In this document: one piece after another, positions 23,257 to 32,789 of the stretch
Position numbering within the stretch: the first letter of the stretch is position 1
Layout of the letters: each line of letters begins with the position of its first letter
Assembly (NCBI RefSeq): GCF_000756615.1
Contig: NZ_CP009288.1
Coordinates: 2,666,001 to 2,730,000 of the forward strand
Reading direction: 5' to 3'
Source: Paenibacillus durus
GTDB taxonomy: Bacteria > Bacillota > Bacilli > Paenibacillales > Paenibacillaceae
DNA: 64,000 nt
Position numbers and translations under genes: made by a program
Notes under the pieces: generated by a model
Told to the model about the DNA's origin: nothing
Seen by the model: only the letters and a program-made list of their open reading frames with translations
Database searches by the model: none

Positions 23257-24966
23257 GTGAATGAAGTAAAAAGACAGGAGTGGTGGCGGCGCTCCACGGT
23301 GTATCAGGTGTACCCTAAGAGTTTTAAGGATACGACGGGCAGCGGACAGGGCGATATCCGGGGGCTGCTGGAGAAGCTGGATTATTTGCAGGATCTCGGA
23401 ATCGATATTATTTGGCTCCAGCCGGTATACGTTTCACCTCAAAATGATAACGGTTACGACGTGGCTGATTATTGTGAAATCGATCCGCAGTTCGGCACGA
23501 TGAAGGATTTCGACGAGCTGGCAGCGGAAGTCCGGCGCAGAGGCATGAATCTGATGCTGGATATTGTCGTTAATCATTCGTCAACGGAGCATAAGTGGTT
23601 CCAGGAGGCCAAGAAATCGAAAGACAATCCGTACCGGGATTATTATATCTGGAGAGATCCGAAGCCGGATGGAAGCGCCCCTAACAACTGGCAGTCCAAA
23701 TTCGGCGGCTCCGCTTGGCAGTTCGATGAAGGCACAGGCCAGTATTTTCTCACCCTGTACGATAAAACGCAGGCCGATCTCAACTGGGAGAATCCTAAGG
23801 TAAGGGAAGAAGTTTACAACCTGATGAGCTTTTGGGCAAACAAGGGGGTGTGCGGGTTCCGGATGGACGTCATCAACCTGATATCCAAGGATCAGCAGTT
23901 CCCGGAAGACGACGGCAGTGCTCCGCCGGGAGACGGAAGGAAGTACTACACGGATGGGCCGAGGGTTCATGAGTATCTCAAGGAAATGAATCAGCGAGTA
24001 TTCGGCCCTGATACGGTAACGGTGGGTGAGATGTCCTCGACAAGTATGGAGCATTGTATCCGGTATTCGAATCCGGAGGAACGGGAGTTCTCGATGACCT
24101 TCAACTTCCACCACCTTAAAGTCGATTATCCCGGCGGGAAAAAGTGGGAGCTTATGTCTTACGATTTCGAGCAGCTCAAAGCGCTGCTGTCGGAGTGGCA
24201 GACCGGTATGCAGCAGGGGGGCGGCTGGAATGCCCTGTTCCTGAACAACCACGATCAGCCGAGGGCCTTGTCCAGATTCGCCGATGACGGCGAGTACCGG
24301 GTGGAAAGTGCAAAAATGCTGGCAACGACGCTGCACGGTCTTCAGGGAACGCCCTACGTGTTTCAAGGGGAAGAAATCGGCATGCCGAATCCGCACTGGA
24401 ACGAAATCGGCGAGCTGCGGGATATCGAATCCCTGAACATGTACAACATCCTGCAGGAGCAGGGAAAGACCCCGGAAGAGGCGCTGGATATTATCCGCGA
24501 ACGGTCCCGTGACAACTCGCGCACACCCATGCAGTGGAATGACGGTCCGCAGGCGGGCTTTACAACCGGAACACCATGGATTAAGGTGGATGAACGCTAC
24601 CGCGAGATAAATGTCCGGAACCAATTGAATGATCCGGATTCCGTGTACAGCCTTTATAAGAAGCTGATTGCGCTGCGTAAGGAAATCGATGCCTTGACCG
24701 ATGGAAAATATGAGCGTCTGGATGAAGGCCATCCGCAGGTGTTCGCTTATGCGCGGATTACCGATGTGGAGACTATAGTGGTCGTTTCCAATTTCAGCAG
24801 CAGCGGAGCTGTCTTCGATTTCCCTGAAGAATTTGCGGCAAAGCATATTGGCGGAGGCACAGCCGAACTGCTGGCCGGCAATACGAAATCCTCTCCGGCG
24901 CTGGAAGCGCGGATTGAACTAACCCCGTACTCATCTTATATGTGGATCATTCGCCAGACCCGATAA
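23257..24966 (+). CDS. treA: Trehalose-6-phosphate hydrolase
   Basis: GH13 alpha,alpha-phosphotrehalase, splitting cytosolic trehalose-6-phosphate into glucose and glucose-6-phosphate. The 569 residues show the GH13 regions: LDIVVNHSS, the nucleophile Asp in GFRMDVINLI, the acid/base Glu in TVGEMSST and LNNHDQPRALS. The N-terminus WWRRSTVYQVYPKSFKD is typical of TreA/TreC. GTG at 23257 is chosen for its distance from GGGGGG; a TTG at 23230 lies ahead in frame but has no ribosome site. It is the first gene of the operon, controlled by the palindromes at 23105 and 23144. Confidence 0.93.
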   Translation: MNEVKRQEWWRRSTVYQVYPKSFKDTTGSGQGDIRGLLEKLDYLQDLGIDIIWLQPVYVSPQNDNGYDVADYCEIDPQFGTMKDFDELAAEVRRRGMNLMLDIVVNHSSTEHKWFQEAKKSKDNPYRDYYIWRDPKPDGSAPNNWQSKFGGSAWQFDEGTGQYFLTLYDKTQADLNWENPKVREEVYNLMSFWANKGVCGFRMDVINLISKDQQFPEDDGSAPPGDGRKYYTDGPRVHEYLKEMNQRVFGPDTVTVGEMSSTSMEHCIRYSNPEEREFSMTFNFHHLKVDYPGGKKWELMSYDFEQLKALLSEWQTGMQQGGGWNALFLNNHDQPRALSRFADDGEYRVESAKMLATTLHGLQGTPYVFQGEEIGMPNPHWNEIGELRDIESLNMYNILQEQGKTPEEALDIIRERSRDNSRTPMQWNDGPQAGFTTGTPWIKVDERYREINVRNQLNDPDSVYSLYKKLIALRKEIDALTDGKYERLDEGHPQVFAYARITDVETIVVVSNFSSSGAVFDFPEEFAAKHIGGGTAELLAGNTKSSPALEARIELTPYSSYMWIIRQTR

Positions 24967-24991
24967 CATAAACGAAGGGAGCAACAAGCGT

Positions 24992-27052
24992 ATGGCTTTA
25001 AATAGAGCAAGCGTGGAAGAGATCGTCCGGGCCGTCGGCGGAGCAGATAACATTGAAGCTGCAACGCACTGTGTAACGAGATTGAGATTCGCCTTGGTTG
25101 ACGAGAAAAAAGTGGATAAAAAGCTGCTGGACCAGAACGATCTTGTAAAAGGACATTTCTCCTCCCAGGGGCAATTCCAGGTTGTCATCGGACCCGGGCT
25201 CGTTGACAAGGTGTATGATGAGATGGTTGGCATTACCGGAGGGCAGCGTTCCTCCAAGGATGACGTTAAGACGCTGGCGGGCAAGAAGCAAAATCCGCTG
25301 CAGCAGGCGATCAAGACGCTGGCGGATATCTTTATTCCGATTCTGCCGGCTATCGTCACCGCAGGTCTGCTGCTCGGCATTAATAATATTTTGACGGGAC
25401 CCGGCATCTTCTTTGAAGGGCGGTCCCTGGTGCAGGAATACCCGGCATGGACGGACTTCGCCGGGATCATTAACCTGATCGCAAATACCGCGTTCACCTT
25501 CCTGCCTGCGCTTATCGGCTGGTCGGCCGTGAACCGGTTCGGCGGCAGCCCGCTGCTTGGGATTGTGCTCGGCCTGATCCTCGTCCATCCGGATCTGCTG
25601 AATGCCTGGGGCTACGCCCAGGCTGCGCAGGAAGGCACGATTCCGCACTGGAATCTGTTCGGGTGGCAGCTGGAGAAAATCGGCTATCAGGGGCAGGTGC
25701 TTCCCGTTCTTGTATCCGCTTACCTGCTCGCGCGGATTGAGAAATTCCTGAATAAAAGAGTTCATGATTCCATCAAGCTGCTCGTCGTCGCTCCTGTAGC
25801 GCTGCTGGTAACGGGCTTTCTGGCCTTTACGATCATCGGGCCGGTCACCTTTGCAATTGGAAACGCAATCACGAACGGACTGGTGCATTTGTTCAATACG
25901 CTTCCGGCCCTTGGCGGCCTGCTGTACGGCGGATTTTACGCGCTGCTGGTCGTAACCGGGATGCATCATACGTTTCTGGCTGTTGACGTGCAGCTCATCG
26001 GCAGCAAGGGAGGAACCTTCCTGTGGCCAATGCTGGCGCTCTCCAATATCGCCCAGGGATCGGCGGCGCTGGCCATGCTGCTTGTATTCCGCGAACAGAA
26101 ATCCAAAGGCCTGGCCGTTACTTCTTCCATCTCCGCATTTCTCGGAGTGACCGAGCCAGCCATTTTCGGGGTCAATATCCGCTATAAATATCCGTTCATC
26201 TTCGGTATGCTCGGTTCGGCTTTAGGCGGATTGTTGCTGACGATCAATCACGTTCTGGCATCATCCATCGGTGTCGGCGGCGTGCCCGGCTTCCTGTCCA
26301 TTTTTCCGAATCAGTGGGGCGTCTTCTTCGCCGGAATGGCCATCGTGCTTGTTGTTCCGTTCCTGCTGACCGCGGCTTATGGAAAAGTTGCTGCCCGAAA
26401 GAACGGGAGCGCAGATACGGACAATGAATCAACGTCAGCAGCAGTTTCCTCCGGGACCGCTGCGGCAGCCGCTGTCTCCGCCGAAGCAACGGTGACTTCA
26501 GCCGCTGCGAGCTCCGCTGTGCAAGCTTCTGCTCTGGCTGCCGATTCCAAAACGGGCGAATCAGTCTCGGCCGGGAACGCTGTCAACGTGCTGGATATTT
26601 ACGCACCGCTTTCCGGCAAGGCCGTACCTCTGGAGCATGTGCCCGACCCGGCTTTTGCCGAGCGGCAAATGGGCCAGGGCATTGCCATCGAGCCTTCGGA
26701 TGGCCGGGTCGTTGCTCCGTTCGACGGCAAGGTAGTGCACATGATCAAGAGCAAACACGCCATTATTTTGGAACATGCGACCGGCGTCCAAATCCTGATT
26801 CATGTCGGCATCAATACCGTGTCTTTAAAAGGTGCTCCCTTTACCGTGCATGTCAATATCGACGATGAAGTCAAGGCCGGGCAGCTGCTGCTCGAGTTTG
26901 ACAGAGAAGCCATTCTTCAGGCCAGACTTCCGGTGATTACACCGATCATCATTCCGGACGGGCAGCAGATTGTGGAACAGGTGGCTGAGGAACTTCCTGA
27001 TGAAGCAGTCGCAGGACAGGATATTATAATGAAGATTCGTTTGTCCTCCTAA
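24992..27052 (+). CDS. treP: Trehalose-specific PTS EIIBCA
   Basis: Trehalose uptake with phosphorylation. The 686 residues contain EIIB (residues 1-90, phospho-cysteine C27 in ATHCVTRLRF), EIIC (about 105-470, ten or so hydrophobic segments, GMHHTFLAVDVQL and FLGVTEPAIFGVN motifs), an Ala/Ser-rich linker (about 472-525) and a full glucose-type EIIA (about 540-680, phospho-histidine in LIHVGINTV). B. subtilis TreP lacks EIIA; the fused EIIA here makes uptake independent of a shared EIIA-Glc. ATG behind GAAGGGAG, 25 bases after treA. Confidence 0.92.
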   Translation: MALNRASVEEIVRAVGGADNIEAATHCVTRLRFALVDEKKVDKKLLDQNDLVKGHFSSQGQFQVVIGPGLVDKVYDEMVGITGGQRSSKDDVKTLAGKKQNPLQQAIKTLADIFIPILPAIVTAGLLLGINNILTGPGIFFEGRSLVQEYPAWTDFAGIINLIANTAFTFLPALIGWSAVNRFGGSPLLGIVLGLILVHPDLLNAWGYAQAAQEGTIPHWNLFGWQLEKIGYQGQVLPVLVSAYLLARIEKFLNKRVHDSIKLLVVAPVALLVTGFLAFTIIGPVTFAIGNAITNGLVHLFNTLPALGGLLYGGFYALLVVTGMHHTFLAVDVQLIGSKGGTFLWPMLALSNIAQGSAALAMLLVFREQKSKGLAVTSSISAFLGVTEPAIFGVNIRYKYPFIFGMLGSALGGLLLTINHVLASSIGVGGVPGFLSIFPNQWGVFFAGMAIVLVVPFLLTAAYGKVAARKNGSADTDNESTSAAVSSGTAAAAAVSAEATVTSAAASSAVQASALAADSKTGESVSAGNAVNVLDIYAPLSGKAVPLEHVPDPAFAERQMGQGIAIEPSDGRVVAPFDGKVVHMIKSKHAIILEHATGVQILIHVGINTVSLKGAPFTVHVNIDDEVKAGQLLLEFDREAILQARLPVITPIIIPDGQQIVEQVAEELPDEAVAGQDIIMKIRLSS

Positions 27053-27086
27053 GGTCACTAAGCAGAATTGGCTGTGGATAAAAGAA

Positions 27087-27121
27087 AAGAAGCGCAGTCC
27101 AAGGGGGCTGTGCTTCTTTCT
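27087..27121 (+). terminator. Terminator after treP
   Basis: AAGAAGCGCAGTCC and GGGCTGTGCTTCTT pair with one G-T wobble around AAGG, followed by TCTATCTT. It lies between treP and treR, so the repressor is probably expressed partly by read-through or from its own promoter. Confidence 0.75.
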
Positions 27122-27158
27122 ATCTTCGGGTATGCTATAGATAGGATGGTGATAACCC

Positions 27159-27875
27159 GTGAACGCCAATATTTATTGGAATATTTATAATGATTATGCA
27201 GAGAAGATCCAGAACGGCGGCATTCCAGCCGGCGCCAAAATCCCATCGGAGAGCGAACTCGCCGAAACCTACGGAGCATCAAGGGAAACGGTTCGCAAGG
27301 CGCTTGGCCTGCTGTCCCAGAATGGCTATATCCACAAAGTGAAGGGCAAAGGTTCATTTGTGCTCGATTTGGGCCGGATGAAGTTTCCGATTACGGGCTT
27401 GATCAGCTTTAAGGAAATGTCGGAGAAAATGGGCCGGAAATCAAGAACGCTCGTCCACAAAACGGAGCGGGTGCCCGCATCGCGGGTCATCGCGGGTCAT
27501 TTGGACATTCAACAGGGGGCGACGGTGTGGGAAGTGATTCGTTCCCGCGAAATTGAAGGGGAGCGGGTGATTCTGGACAAGGATTATTTTTTGCCCGAAC
27601 GGGTAGAACTTCTGACTCCGGAAATCGCCGGGAACTCCATTTATGACTATTTAGAACATACTTTGAATCTATCGATCAGCTACGCCAAAAAGGAGATTTC
27701 GGTCGAGCCGGCGACTCCCGAAGACCGGGCCCTGCTCGACCTGAATAATCTTTCCCATGTCGTAGTCGTACGCAATTACGTATACCTGGAAGATACGACG
27801 TTGTTCCAGTATACGGAGTCACGGCACAGACTCGACAAATTCCAGTTCGTCGATTTTGCCCGCCGGGTGCGTTAG
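27159..27875 (+). CDS. treR: Trehalose operon repressor, GntR/HutC family
   Basis: 238-residue GntR-type repressor. Residues 1-70 are the winged helix (IYNDYAEKIQNGGIPAGAKIP, then SELAETYGASRETVRKALG). Residues 85-235 are the UTRA ligand domain (LDIQQGATVWEVIRSREIEGE, LFQYTESRHR at the C-terminus). By family it binds the operators near 23.1 kb and releases them with trehalose-6-phosphate. GTG start behind GGATGGTG. Gene order treA-treP-treR matches Bacillus. Confidence 0.9.
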   Translation: MNANIYWNIYNDYAEKIQNGGIPAGAKIPSESELAETYGASRETVRKALGLLSQNGYIHKVKGKGSFVLDLGRMKFPITGLISFKEMSEKMGRKSRTLVHKTERVPASRVIAGHLDIQQGATVWEVIRSREIEGERVILDKDYFLPERVELLTPEIAGNSIYDYLEHTLNLSISYAKKEISVEPATPEDRALLDLNNLSHVVVVRNYVYLEDTTLFQYTESRHRLDKFQFVDFARRVR

Positions 27876-27878
27876 GCC

Positions 27879-27928
27879 AATAAGGAAGAACGGCGGACAG
27901 CGTGAAGCCTCCGCCGTTCTTCCTTATT
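27879..27928. terminator. Bidirectional terminator between treR and the ABC exporter
   Basis: An 18-bp perfect stem (AATAAGGAAGAACGGCGG with its complement) and a 14-base loop, in the gap between two convergent genes. T-rich on both sides. Confidence 0.9.
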
Positions 27929-27962
27929 ATAAGGGGGATTTCAAGTAAGGCCGGTGCTCCCG

Positions 27963-29774
27963 TCACGCCAAAGCTTTTTTTCCAAACTGCTTGTCGTACA
28001 AATCCTTATAGACTCCGTTCTTCTCCAGAAGCTGCTCATGCTTGCCTTCCTCTACGACCTTCCCATCACTGACGACAAGGATATTGTCGGCCGCCAGAAT
28101 CGTGGACAGACGGTGGGCGATGACGAGACTGGTCTTGTTACTGAGCAGGACCGCCATGGCCTCTTGGACATAGTATTCGGAGACCGTATCGAGCGAGGAG
28201 GTCGCTTCGTCCATAATGATGATCGACGGATTCTTCAGCAGGACTCTGGCGATGGAGATTCTCTGCTTCTCTCCGCCCGACAGCTTGATCCCCCGATTGC
28301 CCACAATCGTGTCATAGCCATCCGGAAGCTCCATAATAAAATCATGAATGTAAGCCGCTTTGCAGGCTTCAATCATCTTGTTCTCATCCGTTTCGCCGAC
28401 CGCATACAGCAAATTCTCACGGATTGTTCCATTAAACAGGTACGTATCCTGGGTGACCAGGCCGATGTTCGACCGTAAGGACTTTAGAGTGAGCGAAGTG
28501 ATATCCGCGCTGCCAATCCTAATGCTCCCCGAATCCGGTTCGTACAGCCGGGGAATGAGATTCGTAATGGTTGTTTTTCCCGCTCCGCTCGGTCCAACAA
28601 GCGCGGTCATCGTTCCAGGCTCCGCCTTGAATGAAATATCCCGCAGAGCCGGTTTGCCTTGTTGATAGGCGAAGCTGACATTTTGGAATTCTATACCGCT
28701 GTTCGCATCATTTAGTGGAACTGCATTAGGATTGTCCACAATCTGCGGCTCCATGTCGAAATAATCGAAAATGCGCTCGAACAAAGCAACCGACCGTTTA
28801 ATGTCCACATACAAATTCGTAAGCTGCCCCACAGGGCTGTAAAGTCTGCCAAGCAGCGCCACAAAGGCAATAATGGCTCCGACGGTAATCTCACCTTGAA
28901 TAAACAGAAAGCCTCCGTACAAATAAATCAGCATAGGTCCGATGGAAGCGAACGTACTGACCAGCATCATGAACCATCGGCCGGCCATGGATTCCCTGAT
29001 TTGCAGGCGGGTTGTTGCCAAGCTGACTTCTCTGAAGCGGGACTGTTCGGTGTCCTCCCGGGTAAACAGCTTCATCAGCATATATCCGCTAAGGCTGAGC
29101 GTTTCTTCGATAATATGGTTCTGCTCGGAAATTTTCTCCTGCGTTTGCTTGGCGAGCTTCCAGCGGACGCTGCCCATTTTGCGGGTAGGAGCGACGAACA
29201 GCGGGACAACCAGCACACTGACCAAGGCCAGCTTCCAGTTCATCAGAAAAAGCGTCACCGCCGTGCTAATCAATACCAGCAGATTGCTGGCAAAATTCAC
29301 GATTGTGCCGCTGAATACCCCCTGAATCCCCGAAATATCGCTGGTCATTCTGGTGATGACTTCACCCTGCTTCACATTCGAGAAGAACTGCAGCGGCATG
29401 TCTTGAAGATGACGGTACATCTGATTTTTCATATCATAGACGATATTTTGCGAGATAAAAGAATTCAAATAACTCTGCAGCACGCCCAGCAGGCCTGATG
29501 CAACCGTCGCGCCCAGGGAGGCTGTAACCAGGAAGAGCAGCATCCGCAGATCCTTGCCCGGAAGTGCATGATCGACGATTTGCTGAATGAGCAGAGGCGG
29601 CAGCAGTCCAAGCAGAGAAGTGAGGATCAGGATCGCCAGCACGACCAGCGTCTGTTTCCAATAAGGAAGGAAATAGCGGTAAATCCGCAGCAGCATGGCT
29701 TTGGAGAAATCCGGCTTCTCCAGGGAGTCGTCGAATTTCATTCTCCCCATTGTGGGTCCGGCAGTTCTTGACAT
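27963..29774 (-). CDS. ABCB-type multidrug/lipid exporter (fused permease-ATPase)
   Basis: Half-transporter of 603 residues. Six membrane helices (about 30-320) are followed by an ATPase domain (about 355-600) with Walker A GPSGAGKTT, signature KLSGGEKQR, Walker B PSIIIMDEATSS and switch IAHRLST. It probably works as a homodimer exporting drugs, lipids or peptides; the substrate is not predictable. It follows a MarR gene by 91 bases on the same strand, so an inducible export operon is likely. The ATG at 29774 is kept; internal ATGs at residues 9 and 12 are possible. Confidence 0.9.
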   Translation of the reverse strand: MSRTAGPTMGRMKFDDSLEKPDFSKAMLLRIYRYFLPYWKQTLVVLAILILTSLLGLLPPLLIQQIVDHALPGKDLRMLLFLVTASLGATVASGLLGVLQSYLNSFISQNIVYDMKNQMYRHLQDMPLQFFSNVKQGEVITRMTSDISGIQGVFSGTIVNFASNLLVLISTAVTLFLMNWKLALVSVLVVPLFVAPTRKMGSVRWKLAKQTQEKISEQNHIIEETLSLSGYMLMKLFTREDTEQSRFREVSLATTRLQIRESMAGRWFMMLVSTFASIGPMLIYLYGGFLFIQGEITVGAIIAFVALLGRLYSPVGQLTNLYVDIKRSVALFERIFDYFDMEPQIVDNPNAVPLNDANSGIEFQNVSFAYQQGKPALRDISFKAEPGTMTALVGPSGAGKTTITNLIPRLYEPDSGSIRIGSADITSLTLKSLRSNIGLVTQDTYLFNGTIRENLLYAVGETDENKMIEACKAAYIHDFIMELPDGYDTIVGNRGIKLSGGEKQRISIARVLLKNPSIIIMDEATSSLDTVSEYYVQEAMAVLLSNKTSLVIAHRLSTILAADNILVVSDGKVVEEGKHEQLLEKNGVYKDLYDKQFGKKALA

Positions 29775-29865
29775 AGCGTATCACCAGCTTTGGTATAAAG
29801 TGTAGGGGCCGGAATCGGCATCCGGCAGGCTTTTTCAAAGACTTGCACATCAGAAGCGGCAAAAG

Positions 29866-30297
29866 TTACAGCTCGTTCAGCAGCCGTTCATGCATCGTCA
29901 GCAGCAGCTCGATCTCTTCCGGTGAGAATTGGCGGAGAGCTCCGGCCAGTGCCTTGCGGGACAGGTCATCCCGGTCGTAATGCTCGCATAAGGTCTCCCC
30001 CGCCGGAGTAGAGCGCAGCAGCGTCTCCCTGCGATCCTGCGGAGAAGTTTCGCGAACCGCGAATTCTTTGTCAACCAGGGCGTCAATATGTAAGCTGACT
30101 CTGCTCTTGGGCATCCGCAGCCGTTCGGTCACTTCTTTCTGGGTGAGCCTGGGAGCCGTTCGGATCAACCGGAGAATGTCGAGCTGATGGACGGTCAGTC
30201 CGGACTCGGCGGCGCTTTGGTGGGCGAGTCTTTTGAGCTGTCTGGCAATGGAAAAAAAGGAGCGGTAAACCTCCGCCGTATGGCAATGATCGTCCAT
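29866..30297 (-). CDS. MarR-family transcriptional regulator
   Basis: 143-residue winged-helix regulator: LKRLAHQSAAESGLTVHQLDI, RLTQKEVTERLRMPKSRVSLHID as recognition helix, and the wing EFAVRETSPQDRRETLLRSTP. An upstream in-frame ATG at 30315 exists, but GGGGAG at 30313-30308 is spaced for the ATG at 30297. It probably represses its own promoter and the ABC exporter behind it, through the inverted repeat at 30315-30351. Confidence 0.87.
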   Translation of the reverse strand: MDDHCHTAEVYRSFFSIARQLKRLAHQSAAESGLTVHQLDILRLIRTAPRLTQKEVTERLRMPKSRVSLHIDALVDKEFAVRETSPQDRRETLLRSTPAGETLCEHYDRDDLSRKALAGALRQFSPEEIELLLTMHERLLNEL

Positions 30298-30314
30298 AGT
30301 TCTAACACTCCCCA

Positions 30315-30351
30315 TTAGTTATCAATATAAACAGTTTACAATAATAACTAA
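30315..30351. promoter_or_regulatory. Candidate MarR operator
   Basis: TTAGTTAT (30315-30322) and ATAACTAA (30344-30351) form a perfect 8-bp inverted repeat, half-site centres 29 bp apart, immediately upstream of the marR gene in an AT-rich promoter region. Confidence 0.45.
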
Positions 30352-30458
30352 ATGAATGCAAACGGACAAGAGAAATAGCTCTCCATATTTTCTACATATT
30401 TTACAGGTACACTGGACTTCATTAGATATAGACATTCTCAAATACGGGAGGAAACCAA

Positions 30459-31652
30459 GTGAAAAAGCTATTGAAAATTGGAGCTGTGGCTTTGCTGTTC
30501 GGCTCGGTTCTGGCGGGCTGTACACTGGGCGGCAAGGCGGATGAAGCGGCGAACAGCAATACTGTGGATACTTCTTCTGTTGCAGTACCCTGGATCGGAA
30601 CGAAAAATACGACGCGCATCAACACTACAGATCCCGCAGCAGCGGCAGTGCTTGTCTCACAAACTCTCTGGACAGCGCAGTCGGATGCCAGCCGCCCATC
30701 CAGTGTCGTGCTAACGGATGTGGCTAATTGGCAGATCGCCGCAGCCGCGACAGACCTGATTCATCACCCGAGCAACGGTCCGGTGCTCTTTTTTGACAAA
30801 GACAATGTACCTCAGGCTACGCTGGACGAGCTGAAGCGGCTGAATCCGAAAGGAGCCGAGAGCAATGACGGCATCCAGATCGTTATCGTCGGTCCGGTTT
30901 CGGATAATGTGAAACGGCAGCTGGATGAGTTAAAAATGAAGATCGATCAGATTGCAGGCGACGATCCGGCCACCGTAGCTGCGGCGATTGATGCGTATTA
31001 CGCCAAGGTCGCCGGCGAGCTGCCGCAGGGCGTTGTGATCGGCTCGGCCGACAGCCCGGAATATACCCTGCCAGCCGTCAACTGGATCGCGCACATGCCG
31101 GAGCCGCTGCTCTATGTTACCAAAGACAGTGTGCCGGATGCGACGGCGAAGGCGCTGGAGGGACGTTCCGGTAAGGCGTCTATTTATGTGCTTGGCCCCG
31201 AATCGGCTGTTTCGGCCAAGGTTGAGGATGCGCTGAAGCAGTACGGAACGGTCACAAGAGTTTCCGGCAGCGACCCTTACCAGAATGCCATTGCTTTTGC
31301 CAAGTTCAAGGATTCTAGCAACGGATTTGGCTGGGGAATTACGACGCCGGGACATAATTTCTCGTTCGTAACGACGGACTCCCCAGCGCTGGCTATTGCG
31401 GCCGCTCCGTTCAGCCATCTTGGCAAGCATGCTCCGCTGCTGTTCACCGAGAAATCCGGCATGCCGGATTCGGTCATGAATTACCTGATGGAATTAATGC
31501 CGAAGTTCCAGGACTCACCGGCAGAGGGTCCGTACAACCACGCTTGGATTACCGGCGACAGCTCGGCCATTACGGCCAAGGCGCAGAGTGAAATTGACGA
31601 CATGCTGGAGATCTCCCCAGCATCTGGCGAGAATCCGCATTCCGGTCATTAG
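30459..31652 (+). CDS. Cell-wall-binding repeat 2 (CWB2) lipoprotein
   Basis: 397-residue surface lipoprotein. Signal peptide MKKLLKIGAVALLFGSVLAG, lipobox LAGC (Cys 21). Three CWB2-like repeats follow, each with a TRINTTDP / TRVSGSDPYQNA-type start and a SSVVLTD- or SFVTTD-type strand, as in Clostridioides surface proteins that bind anionic wall polymer. The C-terminus is His/Gly-rich (GENPHSGH). Role: probable wall-associated scaffold; the substrate or partner is unknown. ATG behind ACGGGAGGAAA. The next gene is a small exported Met-rich protein. Confidence 0.82.
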   Translation: MKKLLKIGAVALLFGSVLAGCTLGGKADEAANSNTVDTSSVAVPWIGTKNTTRINTTDPAAAAVLVSQTLWTAQSDASRPSSVVLTDVANWQIAAAATDLIHHPSNGPVLFFDKDNVPQATLDELKRLNPKGAESNDGIQIVIVGPVSDNVKRQLDELKMKIDQIAGDDPATVAAAIDAYYAKVAGELPQGVVIGSADSPEYTLPAVNWIAHMPEPLLYVTKDSVPDATAKALEGRSGKASIYVLGPESAVSAKVEDALKQYGTVTRVSGSDPYQNAIAFAKFKDSSNGFGWGITTPGHNFSFVTTDSPALAIAAAPFSHLGKHAPLLFTEKSGMPDSVMNYLMELMPKFQDSPAEGPYNHAWITGDSSAITAKAQSEIDDMLEISPASGENPHSGH

Positions 31653-31722
31653 ATCGGAGTGCGGTAAGCTAAAGAGCAATAATTGCACAGCTAATTTTTT
31701 AGGGAAAGGAGGCGAAAAAGCG

Positions 31723-31995
31723 ATGAAAAAGAAACTGTGGATTGGCATCGGTGCGATCGTGCTGACGCTCGGCATCGGTACGGCGGTCTATGCCGCTGAT
31801 GCGGGAAACTCGACTTTTCAAGAGATGCTCCCCTTCATGAAAAAAATGCATCCGGACCTGTCCGAGCAGCAGCTGAACGACATGCATAAATCCTGCGTGG
31901 AGCAGAACGACAGCATGGGCACCATGATGAAATCCGGCGGTTCCGGGATGATGAAGAACATGGGAAGCATGATGAACGGAAGTTCGATGATGTAA
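31723..31995 (+). CDS. Small exported methionine-rich protein
   Basis: 90 residues. Cleavable signal peptide (MKKKLWIGIGAIVLTLGIGT, cut near AYA-AD). The mature part starts with an amphipathic helix (MLPFMKKMHPDLSEQQLNDMH) and one Cys, and ends in a Met/Gly/Ser-rich tail with ten or so Met. AAAGGAGG precedes the ATG. Met-rich exported tails can bind Cu(I), but this is inference. It is probably co-transcribed with the CWB2 lipoprotein 71 bases upstream. Confidence 0.75.
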   Translation: MKKKLWIGIGAIVLTLGIGTAVYAADAGNSTFQEMLPFMKKMHPDLSEQQLNDMHKSCVEQNDSMGTMMKSGGSGMMKNMGSMMNGSSMM

Positions 31996-32014
31996 GGAAT
32001 GGTAGTGACGGTAG

Positions 32015-32057
32015 AAAATGGCGTGCGAATCGGGAGATTCGGCACGTCATTTTTTTA
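32015..32057 (+). terminator. Terminator after the Met-rich protein gene
   Basis: AAATGGCGTGCGAATC and GATTCGGCACGTCATTT form an imperfect long stem ending in a run of seven T. Confidence 0.85.
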
Positions 32058-32189
32058 TGGACAATGTCTATAATCTATACAGGGCTTGTACTAAAATCCA
32101 GTTGCTAGTGACTTCACAAGAATGACACAACATAATTTCACTTTTTTGCAGCAAAAATTAGTTATACATAATAGAAAGGAGGTGACGCG

Positions 32190-32789
32190 GTGGATGAGGG
32201 TGAATGGATTCGGCGCATCCGGCAGGGGGAGACTGAGTATTTGACGCCGCTGATCGAGCGGTATTACGCCGATGTCCAGAAGTACTGCCACTGGTGGGTT
32301 CGGAACGAGGAGGAGTCGAAGGATTTGACCCAGGAAACCTTCTACCGCTTTTGCCGGCACATTGAGGGTTATACCAATGCGGGAAAATGCCGCGCTTACT
32401 TATACACGATCGCTCGCCATCTATGCAGCGATCATCTGAGGAAGCGGCCGCCTCTATCCTGGGAGAACGCAGAAGAATTAATAGACCGGGCGACTTTGCA
32501 GAAAAGTTGCTCCGTAGAGGAGCAGGTGGAAAGGGAGCAGTTGGTACATGAAATGCTCCAGTTGTTGCCTGAAGAGCAGCGGGAACTGGTATTTATGCGG
32601 TTTTGCCTGGATTTAACTTTCCGCGACATCGCTCGAATAACGGGTGTAAATGTGTGCATGGTTCAATATCGGGTGAAGCGCGGGCTGGGCGTATTAAGAC
32701 GCTACTTGGAAAGGAGTGAATTCGATGAACAAGGAATCGAAACATGCCATCATCGCCGCCCTAAAGAACTACCCCTCGCCCCCCGTTGA
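32190..32789 (+). CDS. ECF-type RNA polymerase sigma factor
   Basis: 199-residue sigma-70-family factor. Region 2 runs from about residue 15 (LIERYYADVQKYCHWWVRNEEESKDLTQETFYRFC). Region 4 is at about 130-180 (LQLLPEEQRELVFMRFCLDLTFRDIARITGV). The C-terminal 25 residues are an unconserved tail overlapping the next gene. GTG start behind AAAGGAGGTGA. It is followed by a membrane protein and an ABC pair rather than by a classic zinc-finger anti-sigma factor, so how it is controlled is unclear. Confidence 0.88.
   Translation: MDEGEWIRRIRQGETEYLTPLIERYYADVQKYCHWWVRNEEESKDLTQETFYRFCRHIEGYTNAGKCRAYLYTIARHLCSDHLRKRPPLSWENAEELIDRATLQKSCSVEEQVEREQLVHEMLQLLPEEQRELVFMRFCLDLTFRDIARITGVNVCMVQYRVKRGLGVLRRYLERSEFDEQGIETCHHRRPKELPLAPR

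Noticed and set aside
23581..24846. Long minus-strand reading frame opposite treA
   Set aside because: No recognisable protein, and the plus strand carries a full GH13 enzyme with all active-site motifs.
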